A stretch of DNA of 64,000 bases from Bacillus sp. NEB1478. GTDB taxonomy: Bacteria > Bacillota > Bacilli > Bacillales > Fictibacillaceae. Positions 9,465 to 23,251 of the stretch are shown here, piece by piece. Numbering within the stretch: position 1 is the stretch's first letter; every line of letters begins with the position of its first letter. The position numbers and the translations under genes are program-made. The stretch spans positions 2,232,001-2,296,000 of the forward strand of contig NZ_CP134049.1 in NCBI RefSeq assembly GCF_031582965.1. The letters run 5' to 3'. The notes beneath the pieces were generated by a model, which searched no databases, was not told where the DNA came from, and saw only the letters and a program-made list of their open reading frames with translations.

Positions 9465-12128
9465 TCAAATTTTATCCCGTTTAAACAATTGAAATCCTGC
9501 AAGAGCAAAAGATGGGATGGATGCCATTCCTAGAACAAGCAGCCATTGTCTTAAGCTTAGAGCAACCGTGTGAAATATTTCTTGCAATGGCTGTACATAC
9601 ATAACGACCAGCAAAAGAAGTACTGATGAGATAACGGCGAGCACAAGATAGCCATTTTGCAGCGGATTGCGGTGGAACACTGAATGTTCACTTCGGCAGT
9701 CAAAGACATGAATCAGCTGCGCCATGACTAGTGTTGCAAAGGCTACTGACTGTGCAACGATCAGCTGGTCCGGATTCTCTTTTAGCGTAACCCAAAAAGC
9801 TAGAATGGTAGCTGCACCAATTAGAAATCCTCGAGAAATGATTTTCCATCCTAGTCCTCTGGAGAAAACACCCTCTTTTGCTTGCCTTGGTCTTCTTCTC
9901 ATCACATCTTCTTCAGCTTGGTCAACGCCCAGTGCCATTGCAGGCAACCCATCTGTCACAAGGTTTACCCAAAGGATTTGAATCGGAACGAGCGGAAGGG
10001 GCAAAGCCATAATCATTGCAAAAAGCATGACGAGAATTTCTCCCACATTTGACGCAAGTAAATAGCGTATGAATTTACGGATATTTTCGTAAATATTTCT
10101 TCCCTCTTCAATAGCAGAGCGAATCGTTGCGAAATTATCATCACCAAGTACAAGAGATGAGGCTTCTTTCGCCACATCTGTTCCTGTTATACCCATAGCT
10201 ATACCAATATTAGCTGATTTAATAGCAGGTGCATCATTTACACCGTCTCCAGTCATTGCAACAACATGTCCCCGTCGCTGCAGAGATTTAACAATTTTGA
10301 GTTTATGTTCAGGAGACACTCTGGCATATACATATACATTCTCAGAGATTTTATCGAGTTCATCATCGTTAAGCTGAGCTAATTCTGCGCCTTCCATTAC
10401 TCTTCCGCCTTCAGGGAGCATGTTTAATTTTTTGGCAATACTCGCAGCAGTCACTACATGATCTCCGGTAATCATGATGGTTTTGATACCAGCGGTGTGA
10501 CAATCTCTTATACTTTGCTCTACTTCTGGACGAGGCGGATCCATCATTCCTTGAAGTCCAATAAATGTGAGACTTCTTTCAGCGAATGTTGCTTGAGCAT
10601 AATACTCGTCTTCTTTTAAAGGTCTAACAGCAACTGCGATTGTCCGGAGCGCCTGACTTCCTAAAGCATAAATCGCTTCTTTAATTCGTTCTTTATGAGA
10701 TTGTTTAATCAGCTGTTTTTTATCTTCCCACACGATATAATCACTTTTCTCCAATAATACATCTGGTGCTCCTTTTACTACGAGCATCTTATTTCCATCC
10801 GAATCGTTGACAATGACACTCATCATCTTTCTCGATGAATCGAAAGGAAATTCATGTTCAACAGAAAATTGCTCACTTAGTGACTCTTTCGTTATTCCTG
10901 CTTTATAAGCACTTATTAACAAAGCTGTTTCTGTCGGATCCCCGATTTCTATAAGTGATCCCTTTTTCCCTTCTTCTATTGTAGAGTTATTGCATAGTGC
11001 ACCAAAAGCCAGTACTTCTGTTAGTACGTGCTCACGAGATGCATCTCCTCCTGACGTACTTTCAAACCCATTTTCCCCTACACTCCATTGATTTCCTTGT
11101 GCCCAAATTCGAGTAACAGTCATTTTATTTTGTGTCAGAGTTCCTGTTTTATCTGAACAAATAACAGTTGCACAACCAAGCGTTTCTACCGAAGGCAGCT
11201 TTCTGACGATCGCTCTCTTCCGGATCATTTTTTGAACCCCGAGCGCAAGAGCAATCGTTACTATCGCAGGAAGTCCTTCTGGTATCGCAGCAACAGCTAA
11301 TGACACACCAGCTAGAATCATGCTATAAAGATCGTGTCCTTGCATAACTCCAGCAATGACGACCATTACTGTTAATAATAGTGAAAGGGCAATCAAAATT
11401 TTTCCTAGCTGCTCTAATTTCATTTGGAGAGGAGTTGCCATGTTCTCTGCCGTTTGTATCAAATGAGCAATCTTCCCCATCTCTGTTCCCATTCCTGTTG
11501 CGATTACAATTCCTTCTCCAGCGCCTCTTGTAACCATCGTACCCATAAACGCCATATTGTCCTGATCACCAAGCGGCAGTTCATCGCCGCTGATTTCCCG
11601 GTTATGTTTTTGAGAAGGTACTGATTCACCGGTTAAAGCGGATTCTTCAATTTGAAGACCAGTAGTTTTTAGGAGACGGATATCTGCTCCCACTCTGTCA
11701 CCGCTCAAAATTTTGATTACATCACCAATTACTACATCTTTTGCCGGAATTGAGACCCATCGCCCTTCTCTTAAAACTTGCGCAGTTGGAGCTGACAGTT
11801 CCTTTAACGAGGCAAGTGATTTTTCTGCTTTTCGTTCTTGGATAAATCCGAGTATCCCATTCATCACAACAATAAGAATAATCGCGATCGCATCCAAGTA
11901 TTCTCCTAAAAACCCTGATAACAAAGTTGCTGCTAAAAGCACGAGTACCATAAAATCTTTAAACTGGGCTAAGAACATCAAAATAGCTGAAGGCTTTTCC
12001 CCTTCTTCTAGCTGGTTAGGACCATTAAGCTTTAAACGTTTTTCCTGTTCATTCTTCGTTAGTCCTTCGTTCAGCCTGCTGTTGAGAATTGACTCAATTT
12101 CATGTTGCGGCAGCTGGTACCAATTCAT
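9465..12128 (-). CDS. yloB: Calcium-translocating P-type ATPase, SERCA/PMR1 type
   Basis: Membrane pump that exports Ca2+ using ATP. The N-terminal cation-ATPase domain precedes paired membrane helices. The Ca2+-binding helix shows AIPEGLPAIV, the phosphorylation site is CSDKTGTLTQNK near residue 335, and the hinge is TGDGVNDAPA near residue 605. The C-terminal six-helix domain is present. The ATG at 12128 follows GAGGTGG and gives 887 residues, close to B. subtilis YloB, a Ca2+ pump expressed in sporulation. It is divergent from rqcH with 97 bases between the starts. Confidence 0.93.
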   Translation of the reverse strand: MNWYQLPQHEIESILNSRLNEGLTKNEQEKRLKLNGPNQLEEGEKPSAILMFLAQFKDFMVLVLLAATLLSGFLGEYLDAIAIILIVVMNGILGFIQERKAEKSLASLKELSAPTAQVLREGRWVSIPAKDVVIGDVIKILSGDRVGADIRLLKTTGLQIEESALTGESVPSQKHNREISGDELPLGDQDNMAFMGTMVTRGAGEGIVIATGMGTEMGKIAHLIQTAENMATPLQMKLEQLGKILIALSLLLTVMVVIAGVMQGHDLYSMILAGVSLAVAAIPEGLPAIVTIALALGVQKMIRKRAIVRKLPSVETLGCATVICSDKTGTLTQNKMTVTRIWAQGNQWSVGENGFESTSGGDASREHVLTEVLAFGALCNNSTIEEGKKGSLIEIGDPTETALLISAYKAGITKESLSEQFSVEHEFPFDSSRKMMSVIVNDSDGNKMLVVKGAPDVLLEKSDYIVWEDKKQLIKQSHKERIKEAIYALGSQALRTIAVAVRPLKEDEYYAQATFAERSLTFIGLQGMMDPPRPEVEQSIRDCHTAGIKTIMITGDHVVTAASIAKKLNMLPEGGRVMEGAELAQLNDDELDKISENVYVYARVSPEHKLKIVKSLQRRGHVVAMTGDGVNDAPAIKSANIGIAMGITGTDVAKEASSLVLGDDNFATIRSAIEEGRNIYENIRKFIRYLLASNVGEILVMLFAMIMALPLPLVPIQILWVNLVTDGLPAMALGVDQAEEDVMRRRPRQAKEGVFSRGLGWKIISRGFLIGAATILAFWVTLKENPDQLIVAQSVAFATLVMAQLIHVFDCRSEHSVFHRNPLQNGYLVLAVISSVLLLLVVMYVQPLQEIFHTVALSLRQWLLVLGMASIPSFALAGFQLFKRDKI

Positions 12129-12187
12129 AGCTTCCACCTCTATTAAGATTAGTTAAAGCCATTTATATGCAGGCATGTCCGTAAAAA

Positions 12188-12196
12188 TGCTATACT
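12188..12196 (+). promoter_or_regulatory. Extended -10 promoter of rqcH
   Basis: TGCTATACT is a TGnTATACT extended -10 element, 29 bases before the rqcH ATG, which has AGAGGTG as ribosome binding site. The -35 region (about 12168) is a poor match, as is common for extended -10 promoters. Confidence 0.55.
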
Positions 12197-12225
12197 ATGT
12201 ATGAGAAATAAGAGGTGAACCAATC

Positions 12226-13935
12226 ATGAGTTTTGATGGAATAATGACACGCGCAATAGCTAAACAATTACAAGAAACATTGACATCTGGACGAATTTCA
12301 AAAGTTTATCAGCCGCACAAAACGGATCTCGTTTTTACAATTCGCGCGAATGGAAGAAATCACAAATTATTATTATCGGCAAACCCATCATTCGCCCGTA
12401 TTCATTTAACAGAACATCAATACGAGAACCCAGACACACCTCCTATGTTTTGTATGCTATTAAGAAAACATTTGGAAAGTGCATTCATAGAATCTATTGA
12501 GCAGCTCGATATGGAGAGAATGATCAAAATCACTGTAAAAAACAGAGATGAGATCGGTGATGAGACAACAAAAGTTCTTTATGTGGAAATTATGGGGAGA
12601 CACAGCAACATCATTTTAACCGATGAAAAAACAGGAAAAATTATAGACAGTATTAAGCATATACCTAGTTTTCAAAACCGTCATCGTACGATATTGCCTG
12701 GTTTCTCTTACGTACTTCCTCCTGCACAAGAAAAAGTAAATCCTTTTTCGATACACTCCAAAGAAGAATTTATCTCCAAGATAAATTGGAACGAAGGAAA
12801 ACTAGATAAGCAGATCGTTTCCACGTTCAGCGGCCTTTCTCCTCTTATCGCTAAAGAAATCGTATGCAGGGCGGGACTTTCAGTAAAAGAAAAAGTAGCA
12901 GAATCTTTCCTTTCAATTATCACGCAGCTTAACGATGATCGATATGAACCTCAGATGATTACGAATGATACAAAAGAATATTTTTCTATCATTGAACTAA
13001 ATCATGTAACAGGAGAGGTAAAAAGGTTTGATGACGTAAGCCGCTTGCTTGACCGTTATTATTATGGCAAGGCGGACCGTGACCGTATAAAACAGCAAGC
13101 AAACGATTTGGAAAAGTATTTGTCTAATGAGTACGATAAAATCGCAAAGAAAATCGGCAAACTAAATAAAGAGCTGGAGCAAACCGTAAACGCAGAAGAA
13201 TTTCAAAAAAAAGGTGAACTCTTAACAGCTTATATGTATTTAGCAAAAAAAGGCGATAAGGAAATAGAGGTTGAAGACTATTTCACAGAGGAACAGCCAA
13301 TTATAAAAATAGAACTCGATCCTCTTAAAAATCCTGCTGATAATGCACAATCGTATTTTAAAAAATATGCCAAACTTAAAAAATCCGTTTCTATCATTAA
13401 AGATCAAATCGATAAATCAGGAGAAGAACTTCTTTATTTTGAACGTCTGATTGTTCAAATGGATTCGGCATCTATGAAAGACGTAGAGGAAATTCGCGAA
13501 GAACTTAGCGAAGGCGGATATTTGAAGCATAGACAATCAAAACAAAAGAAAAAACAAAAATCCATTCCAAAGCCTGAACAGTTTGTCTCTACAGATGGAA
13601 CAGAAATACTTGTCGGCAAGAATAACAAGCAAAATGATTATTTAACTTTCAAGTTATCCAGAGCAAATGAGACATGGCTTCATACGAAAGATATACCTGG
13701 TTCACATGTTGTGATCAAATCGGATTCTCCGAGTGAAACAGCCTTAACGGAAGCAGCTGTTTTAGCTGGATTTTATAGTAAAGCGAAAAACTCCAGTTCA
13801 GTTCCTGTAGACTTCACTTTGATTAAACATGTTAAAAAGCCAAATGGTTCTAAACCCGGATTTGTTATATATGATAATCAGCAAACGCTTTATGTCACTC
13901 CAGATGAAGATGTCGTTTGGAAACTGAAGAAATAA
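12226..13935 (+). CDS. rqcH: Rqc2 homolog RqcH (NFACT family, ribosome quality control)
   Basis: Binds stalled 50S subunits with peptidyl-tRNA and directs alanine tailing of the incomplete chain. The opening MSFDGIMTRAIAKQLQ is the NFACT-N start. A long coiled coil covers about residues 280-430 (many Lys/Glu heptads). The C-terminal NFACT-R region holds ETWLHTKDIPGSHVVI near residue 485. Length 569 matches B. subtilis YloA. It is the only plus-strand gene in the window and ends 19 bases from the convergent methyltransferase gene. Older annotations call the family fibronectin-binding protein FbpA. Confidence 0.95.
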   Translation: MSFDGIMTRAIAKQLQETLTSGRISKVYQPHKTDLVFTIRANGRNHKLLLSANPSFARIHLTEHQYENPDTPPMFCMLLRKHLESAFIESIEQLDMERMIKITVKNRDEIGDETTKVLYVEIMGRHSNIILTDEKTGKIIDSIKHIPSFQNRHRTILPGFSYVLPPAQEKVNPFSIHSKEEFISKINWNEGKLDKQIVSTFSGLSPLIAKEIVCRAGLSVKEKVAESFLSIITQLNDDRYEPQMITNDTKEYFSIIELNHVTGEVKRFDDVSRLLDRYYYGKADRDRIKQQANDLEKYLSNEYDKIAKKIGKLNKELEQTVNAEEFQKKGELLTAYMYLAKKGDKEIEVEDYFTEEQPIIKIELDPLKNPADNAQSYFKKYAKLKKSVSIIKDQIDKSGEELLYFERLIVQMDSASMKDVEEIREELSEGGYLKHRQSKQKKKQKSIPKPEQFVSTDGTEILVGKNNKQNDYLTFKLSRANETWLHTKDIPGSHVVIKSDSPSETALTEAAVLAGFYSKAKNSSSVPVDFTLIKHVKKPNGSKPGFVIYDNQQTLYVTPDEDVVWKLKK

Positions 13936-13937
13936 AC

Positions 13938-13979
13938 AAAAGCAGAACAGTCCATTAAGATGGGATGTTCTGCTTTTTC
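13938..13979. terminator. Bidirectional terminator between rqcH and the methyltransferase gene
   Basis: AAAGCAGAACA pairs with TGTTCTGCTTT, followed by TTTTCTTT on the plus strand. The stem overlaps the stop codon of the minus-strand methyltransferase gene. It would stop rqcH and probably the 3' end of the extended pyr transcript. Confidence 0.75.
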
Positions 13980-14641
13980 TTTGCAATTGTAATAATAGCG
14001 AGTCCCCCAAGTACTTCTTTGTGACTTATTTCAGTAAAATGCAGTTTCTCAAGGAGCTCAGTCATTTCATCCGTAGTATATCTGTGTCTTTTCGTACTGA
14101 CATTCGACCATTTCAACAGAGCTGTTCTCTCAAAGCCAGAAATTCCATTTTCTTTTCCATATTGTGCTGCTGTTTCCTGACTCATTTTTTCTGTAGGATT
14201 GAGCATTGCGATCTGCCCTCCTTGTTTCAACACGCGGTGTATTTCTTTAATTCCTTGTTCAGGATGAGGCAATAAGAACATTACACATGTCGATATTCCA
14301 AGATCAAAGGAGTGAGCATTAAAAGGCAGTTTCTCTGCGTCAGCTATTAAAAACTCACTTTTGCCGCTTAATTCATGATAAAAAAATTGCTGGATACTTG
14401 CTTTTACCATCTCTGATGAAAGATCGACACCGACTAATTTATTAGCCTCTTCCGCTCCTCGCAGCAAAAGTCTCCCTGTTCCACAGCCTACATCTAAAAC
14501 ATCTTTCCCATTCCACGATCCCGTTGTTTCTTTTAATGATTCATGAATTTTTTTGAGCCATGAAGTTCTCGCCATACTGTCAAAGAAAGAAACAAGCTCA
14601 TCAAATTCCTCGCCGTTCATTTTACGCAAGGTAACCCTCAT
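13955..14641 (-). CDS. Class I SAM-dependent methyltransferase of unknown substrate
   Basis: A Rossmann-fold methyltransferase with the SAM-binding motif VLDVGCGTGRLL near residue 50, VGVDLSSEMV after it, and a Methyltransf_11-type middle (FDLGISTCVMFLLPHPE). The substrate cannot be told from the sequence. The start is uncertain: the ATG at 14641 directly abuts AAAAGGAG, and a TTG at 14677 would overlap pyrE by 28 bases. It follows pyrE closely with no terminator, so it is probably the last gene of the pyr transcript. In B. subtilis the cysH sulfate-assimilation operon is found here instead. Confidence 0.8.
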   Translation of the reverse strand: MRVTLRKMNGEEFDELVSFFDSMARTSWLKKIHESLKETTGSWNGKDVLDVGCGTGRLLLRGAEEANKLVGVDLSSEMVKASIQQFFYHELSGKSEFLIADAEKLPFNAHSFDLGISTCVMFLLPHPEQGIKEIHRVLKQGGQIAMLNPTEKMSQETAAQYGKENGISGFERTALLKWSNVSTKRHRYTTDEMTELLEKLHFTEISHKEVLGGLAIITIAKKKQNIPS

Positions 14642-15256
14642 CTCCTTTTCTATTTGGAAATGGTTGCGGTCTCCCAATTTTCAGGGTCTTTCTGCCAGTC
14701 ATTTAATAAAGAAAGTCCTCTGTCACTTATCGTGCCGCTCTTTTCAGCTTCCTTTATTAATGTACTAAACTTTGTAGCAGTTTGAAAGGATAGCCCCTCA
14801 TTTTCAAAAGCTTCTTCCGCTTTCTTAAGACCATAGCTAAATATTCCCACGACTCCAGCAACTTCAATACCAGACTCACGAAGTGCCTGACAAGCTTGAA
14901 TAGAACTTTTCCCTGTAGAAATTAAATCTTCTATCACAACCGCTTTTTTACTATTTTCACTTAAGCCTTCGATTTGCTTTCCTTTACCGTGGCTTTTCGC
15001 ACTCGATCTTACATAGCACATCGGCAGCTGCATCTTCTCAGCTACAAAAGCAGCATGCGGAATCCCTGCTGTAGCAGTACCTGCGATTACATCGATATTA
15101 GGATAATGTGTCTTGATCAAGGATACCAGTACATCTGCTACTTGATTACGGAATTCAGGATACGCTAGAATAAGCCGGTTATCACAATAGATTGGAGATT
15201 TCATACCGGATGACCAAGTAAAAGGTTCTTCAGGTGATAATGACACAGCCTTAATA

Positions 15257-17665
<2,409 letters not shown>

Positions 17666-17669
<4 letters not shown>

Positions 17670-20600
17670 ACAAACACCTTTTCACGTTTTGTAAATGATG
17701 ACAGTGCGTGTGCTGAAAAAGAGATGGATTCTAGTACTTCTAAAAGGGCAACTGCTGTATCTAAGTTCGTTAAGCAGACAACGCCGCCTTCTGCACATTC
17801 TCTTCTGATTCTGAAACCATCTCTAGCAGGCTGTTTTCCTTTAGTTAGCGTGTTTACTACAAACTGAACTTCGCCTTTTCTAATAACTTCTAATAAATTT
17901 CTGCCTGGACTGCCGATCTTCCCGACAACTTCTACTGGAATATTTTCCTTTTCAATCATATGTGCAGTTCCTTCAGTCGCCATGATCGAATAACCGATCT
18001 CAGAAAATCTTTTTACCATTTTAAGAGCTTCAGTTTTATCTTTATCAGCTACTGTAAAGAGTACGGTTCCGTATGCTGGAATCTTCATACCTGATGCAAT
18101 AAGTCCTTTGTAAAGCGCTTTTTGAAGATTCTTATCACGACCCATTACTTCACCTGTTGACTTCATCTCAGGCCCGAGGTAAGTATCTACTCTTCTAAGT
18201 TTTGCAAAAGAGAACACTGGTACTTTCACAGATACTTCATCTGCTTCCTCTTGATAGCCTGTTTCATATCCAAGTGAAGTTAAGGTTTCTCCTAAAATAA
18301 TTTTAGTCGCAACATTCGCCATAGGTACTCCAGTAATTTTGCTTAAAAACGGCACTGTTCTGCTCGAACGCGGGTTCACTTCTAATACATATACTTCATC
18401 TTTGTGCCAGACAAACTGGATGTTCAGCAATCCGATAATCTTCAAACCTTTTGCGATCGAAATCGTACGATCAATGATTTTTTCTTTAATTGCTGCTGGC
18501 AAGGTTTGCGGAGGATATACAGCGATTGAATCACCTGAATGAACACCAGCCCGTTCAATATGTTCCATCATACCTGGTATAAAAACATCAGTTCCGTCAG
18601 AAATCGCATCTACTTCAATTTCTTTTCCTATAAGATAACGATCGACCAGTACCGGATGATCCGGGTTTACTTTAACCGCATTTTCCATATATTGCAGAAG
18701 TTCACTTTCCTGATAAACAATCTCCATTGCTCTTCCGCCAAGAACATAAGAAGGGCGAACAAGTACCGGATAGCCGATCGTTGATGCGATAGCAACTGCA
18801 TCTGTTACTGAGAATGCCGTCTTTCCAGCAGGCTGTGGAATCTCCAGCTTTTTCATTACTTGCTCAAACCGCTCCCTGTCTTCTGCAAGGTCCATACTGT
18901 CAATTGATGTTCCTAAAATCTTAATTCCTCTTCTTTCAAGCTCTTCTGAAAGATTGATTGCTGTTTGTCCTCCGAATTGAACGATTACTCCTTCTGGTTT
19001 TTCGTGGTCGATGACATGCATTACATCTTCAATTGTAAGTGGTTCAAAGTATAATTTGTCAGACATACTGAAGTCAGTCGATACAGTTTCAGGATTGTTA
19101 TTGATAATGATCGCTTCATATCCTGCTTCCTGTATCGCCCATACTGTATGAACCGTTGCATAATCGAACTCAATTCCTTGCCCGATTCTGATTGGTCCTG
19201 ATCCTAGAACGACAACGCTCTTTTTATCCGTAATAACCGACTCGTCTTCTTCTGCATATGTTCCGTAATAATATGGTGTTTCCGATTCAAATTCAGCTGC
19301 ACATGTATCCACCATCTTAAAAACAGGTTTTATTCCTTCTTCTGTTCTAAGCTTATAAAGTTCAAATTCATCTATACCCCAGGCTTCAGCGATCCATCTG
19401 TCACTAAATCCTTTTTCTTTCGCTTTTCGTAAAAGACTGGTATCGTTTTTACGTTCTTTCATTCTTTTCTCTAGTAATATAATGCCTTGCAATTTTTCTA
19501 AAAAGAAGTAGTCGATTTTCGTCCATTCATGTATTTCTTCAACAGTGATTCCGATTCTAAGACCTTCCGCGATATAAAACAAACGCTCATCATCCGCTTC
19601 AAGAATTTTTTCCTCTATTTCATTTTTTGAAAAATCTTTCCCTTTTAGCTCAATATGAAAAGCTGAAATTTCAAGTGACCGGACGGCTTTTAAAAGAGAC
19701 TCTTCAAAGTTGCGTCCGATTGCCATTACTTCTCCCGTTGCTTTCATTTGAGTTCCTAGCTTACGGTTCGCTCCTTCAAACTTATCAAATGGCCATCTCG
19801 GAATTTTTGAAACAATGTAATCCAGTGCTGGCTCAAAACAGGCAAACGTTGTCCCTGTGACAGGGTTCTTCACCTCATCAAGTGTGTAGCCTACTGCAAT
19901 TTTGGCAGCTAGTTTAGCGATTGGATAACCTGTTGCTTTTGATGCCAAAGCTGATGAACGGCTCACTCGCGGATTGACTTCAATAATGTAATATTGAGAG
20001 CTGTTTGGATCGAGTGCGAGCTGAACGTTACAGCCCCCTTCTATTTCAAGTGCTCTAATTATTTTCAATGAAGCGTTGCGGAGCATCTGATAGTCACGGT
20101 CTGACAATGTCTGGCTCGGTGCGACTACGATGGAATCACCAGTATGAATCCCTACTGGGTCAAAGTTTTCCATATTACATACAACGATCGCTGTATCATT
20201 TTTATCTCTCATCACTTCATATTCAATCTCTTTGAAACCAGCAATGCTTTTTTCAATTAACACTTGTCCTACTGGGCTTGCATGCAGCCCTGCCGGTGTA
20301 ATTTCCAAAAATTCTTCTTCGTTGCTGACTATACCTCCGCCTGTTCCGCCTAATGTGAACGCTGGTCGAATTATGACTGGATAACCGTTCTCTTTTACAA
20401 AAACTTTTGCTTCATCCATGTTTCTAACGATTGCACTCTCAGGAACAGGTTCATTGAGTTTGTTCATCAAGTCTCTGAACAAATCGCGATCTTCCGCTTG
20501 CTGGATTGAATGAAGCTTCGTTCCTAATAATTCAACGTTATATTCTTTTAAAATACCTGAATCTGAAAGTTCAACTGCTAAGTTTAAACCTGTTTGGCCG

Positions 20601-20872
20601 CCCAGTGTTGCGAGAAGTCCGTCTGGACGTTCTTGACGGATGATTCTGCTTACAAACTCAAGTGTTAATGGTTCAATGTACACTTTATCTGCCATATTCG
20701 GATCCGTCATGATTGTTGCTGGGTTCGAGTTTACAAGTACAACTTCATATCCCTCTTCTTTTAAAGCTTGACACGCTTGAGTTCCTGCATAATCAAATTC
20801 AGCTGCTTGTCCAATTACAATAGGTCCAGAACCGATTACTAAAATCTTTCGAATATCATGTCGTTTAGGCAT
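17666..20872 (-). CDS. carB: Carbamoyl-phosphate synthase large subunit (pyrimidine-specific)
   Basis: Makes carbamoyl phosphate from bicarbonate, ATP and ammonia delivered by CarA. The two homologous ATP-grasp halves are visible, each starting with a GSGPIRIGQ or GSGPIVIGQ loop (residues 13 and about 557). The C-terminal 130 residues form the MGS-like regulatory domain. Length 1068 matches B. subtilis PyrAB. It overlaps carA by 8 bases. Also called pyrAB in Bacilli. Confidence 0.97.
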
Positions 20873-21962
20873 AATTCATCAAACCTTCTTTCTTTGTTGT
20901 TTTAATCATCATCATGAATTCATCAAATATCGGATTCGAGTCATGTGGCCCTGGTGAAGCTTCAGGATGATATTGAATAGAGAAAGCTGGTTTAACTTTA
21001 TGTTTCAATCCTTCTACTGTTCCATCATTTACAGCTTGGTGTGTAAATTCAAGTTCTGTATTCAATAAAGAATTCTCTGTTACGGCATACCCATGATTCT
21101 GAGAAGTCAGAGCGATTTTCCCCGTAGTTAAATCCTTGACTGGATGGTTCGATCCTCGATGTCCAAACTTTAATTTTTCTGTATTTCCGCCGCATGCAAG
21201 CGCAAGAAGCTGGTGTCCCAAACAGATTCCGAGCATTGGTATGTTATGATTCAACAATTCTTTAATCATGGATATTCCGCACTGAACATCTTTTGGATCT
21301 CCAGGACCGTTGCTCAGCAAAATTCCATCTGGCTGTAATCGTATAATATCTGAACTTGATGTGTTGTACGGCACAACAATGACATCACAGTTTCTAGCTG
21401 ATAATTCTCGGAGCATCCCGCTTTTCACTCCAAAATCCACAACAACTACACGGTAGCCGCTGTTTGGTAAATGGTATGGAGTTTTTGTTGAAACTTTTTT
21501 TACTTGATCTGTATTAAGTGGTAATTCAGTCAATTCATTTATTATTTGAGTGACATTCTCAAGAGAATTTGATAATTTGCCTTTCAGCGTACCGTGCTTA
21601 CGGATTTTTCTTGTAAGCTTGCGCGTATCAATTCCATATAATCCAGGTATATCCTTAGCTGTTAGCCAGCTGCTTAGTGATTGCATTCCTTCATGGTGAC
21701 TCGGAAAATCTGCTTGTTCATTTACGATAATGCCGCTTGTTGCAGGACGGATTGACTCATAATCAGAGCGGTTGATGCCGTAATTTCCGATTAGAGGATA
21801 AGTGAAAACGATAATCTGATCACAATAAGAGGGATCTGTCATTACCTCTTGATAACCTGTCATGCTTGTTGTAAAAACTACTTCTCCGTTTGACTCGCGA
21901 TTTGAACCAAATGCTAAACCTTCAAAGATTGTGCCATCCTCTAAAATTAAGAAACGTTTCAT
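20865..21962 (-). CDS. carA: Carbamoyl-phosphate synthase small subunit (glutamine amidotransferase)
   Basis: Hydrolyses glutamine and feeds ammonia to CarB. The N-terminal CPSase domain is followed by a class I amidotransferase domain with the catalytic Cys in [15 protein letters not shown] (about residue 245) and the His-Glu pair in [10 protein letters not shown] (about 330). Length 365. Its ATG overlaps the pyrC stop by 4 bases. Also called pyrAA. Confidence 0.97.
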   Translation of the reverse strand: MKRFLILEDGTIFEGLAFGSNRESNGEVVFTTSMTGYQEVMTDPSYCDQIIVFTYPLIGNYGINRSDYESIRPATSGIIVNEQADFPSHHEGMQSLSSWLTAKDIPGLYGIDTRKLTRKIRKHGTLKGKLSNSLENVTQIINELTELPLNTDQVKKVSTKTPYHLPNSGYRVVVVDFGVKSGMLRELSARNCDVIVVPYNTSSSDIIRLQPDGILLSNGPGDPKDVQCGISMIKELLNHNIPMLGICLGHQLLALACGGNTEKLKFGHRGSNHPVKDLTTGKIALTSQNHGYAVTENSLLNTELEFTHQAVNDGTVEGLKHKVKPAFSIQYHPEASPGPHDSNPIFDEFMMMIKTTKKEGLMNYA

Positions 21963-23251
21963 ACGAAGCTCTCCTCCTTTTGATAAACAAGCTTACCGTT
22001 AAATATCGTTGCTGCTGGCCATCCTTTACAAATCCAGCCATTAAAAGGGGTATTTTTTCCTTTAGAAACAAACTTTTCTGCATTAATTACTTCTTCATGT
22101 TCCAAATCTATGATAGTGATATCAGCTGGTGCACCTTCTATTAAGTAACCATAAGGCAGATTGAATGTATCAGCAGGTTTTTTTGTCATCATATCTACCA
22201 GTTCTTGTAACGTTAATACCTTTTGGTTTATTACTAGTTCTGTGTAAAGAAGTGGAAATGCCGTTTCAAGACCCACAATTCCAAATGGAGCAAGATCAAC
22301 ACTTTGTTTTTTTTCTTCCTCACTATGCGGTGCATGATCGGTAGCGATAAAATCCAATGTCCCTTCCTTTAAACCTTGGATCAAAGCTTCCCGGTCTGCA
22401 GAACTTCTTAAAGGTGGATTCATTTTATAATGAGTATCGTTGCTTTTTATATCTTGATCACAAAGGATCAAGTGATGAGGCGTTACTTCTGCACTCACTT
22501 TTATACCTGCTCGCTTTGCATCTTTAATCACTCTGACTGATTCTTTTGTACTCACATGACAAACATGGTACCTTGCGTCAGCCGCTTCAGCGAGCAAAAT
22601 ATCCCTTGCAATATGGACCGATTCACTCACTGATGGAATCCCAGGCAAACCTTCTTTTTCGGTAAAATTCCCTTCGTGAAATGCAGCCCCTTTCGTTAAG
22701 AGGGTATTGTCTTCACAATGTGCTACTATAACAGCGCCTTGTTTGCTGGCTTCTTTCATTGCACTCAGCATCATGCCAGCTGATTGTACTCCAACACCAT
22801 CATCGGTAAATGCAAAAGCTCCTTTGTTCAATAAAGCGTTAAAATCAGTCATTTCTTTTCCAATCTGTCTAATCGTGATCGATGCGTAGGGTAAAACCCT
22901 GCAGTTTGCGGTTTCATTTATCTTTTTTTGTACAAGCCCCATCGTTTCGATCGAGTCCGGAACTGGCCGAGTGTTCGGCATAGCTGCAAGCGTTGTATAT
23001 CCGCCTTTGAGAGCGGCTTTTGTTCCCGAGTCAATCGTTTCTTTATGCTCGCCGCCTGGCTCTCTTAAATGTACGTGCAGGTCGACAAATCCAGGAGTAA
23101 TAAGCTTCCCGCTGACATCAAGTACTTCATGCTGTTCAACGGCTAAGTGGGTACCTATTTCTTTAATCTTATTTTCTACAATCAGAATATCTTGTTTAAT
23201 TAATTGGTTGTTCCCATCTAAAACACTACCATTTTTTAGTAAATAACCCAT
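21959..23251 (-). CDS. pyrC: Dihydroorotase
   Basis: Zinc amidohydrolase that closes carbamoyl aspartate to dihydroorotate. Metal ligands are seen in HVHLREPG (about residue 58), and [10 protein letters not shown] lies near residue 305. The ATG at 23251 has AGGAGG 9 bases upstream; a TTG two codons earlier is too close to it. Length 430 is that of type I dihydroorotases of Bacilli. It starts inside the 3' end of pyrB. Confidence 0.96.
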   Translation of the reverse strand: MGYLLKNGSVLDGNNQLIKQDILIVENKIKEIGTHLAVEQHEVLDVSGKLITPGFVDLHVHLREPGGEHKETIDSGTKAALKGGYTTLAAMPNTRPVPDSIETMGLVQKKINETANCRVLPYASITIRQIGKEMTDFNALLNKGAFAFTDDGVGVQSAGMMLSAMKEASKQGAVIVAHCEDNTLLTKGAAFHEGNFTEKEGLPGIPSVSESVHIARDILLAEAADARYHVCHVSTKESVRVIKDAKRAGIKVSAEVTPHHLILCDQDIKSNDTHYKMNPPLRSSADREALIQGLKEGTLDFIATDHAPHSEEEKKQSVDLAPFGIVGLETAFPLLYTELVINQKVLTLQELVDMMTKKPADTFNLPYGYLIEGAPADITIIDLEHEEVINAEKFVSKGKNTPFNGWICKGWPAATIFNGKLVYQKEESFV

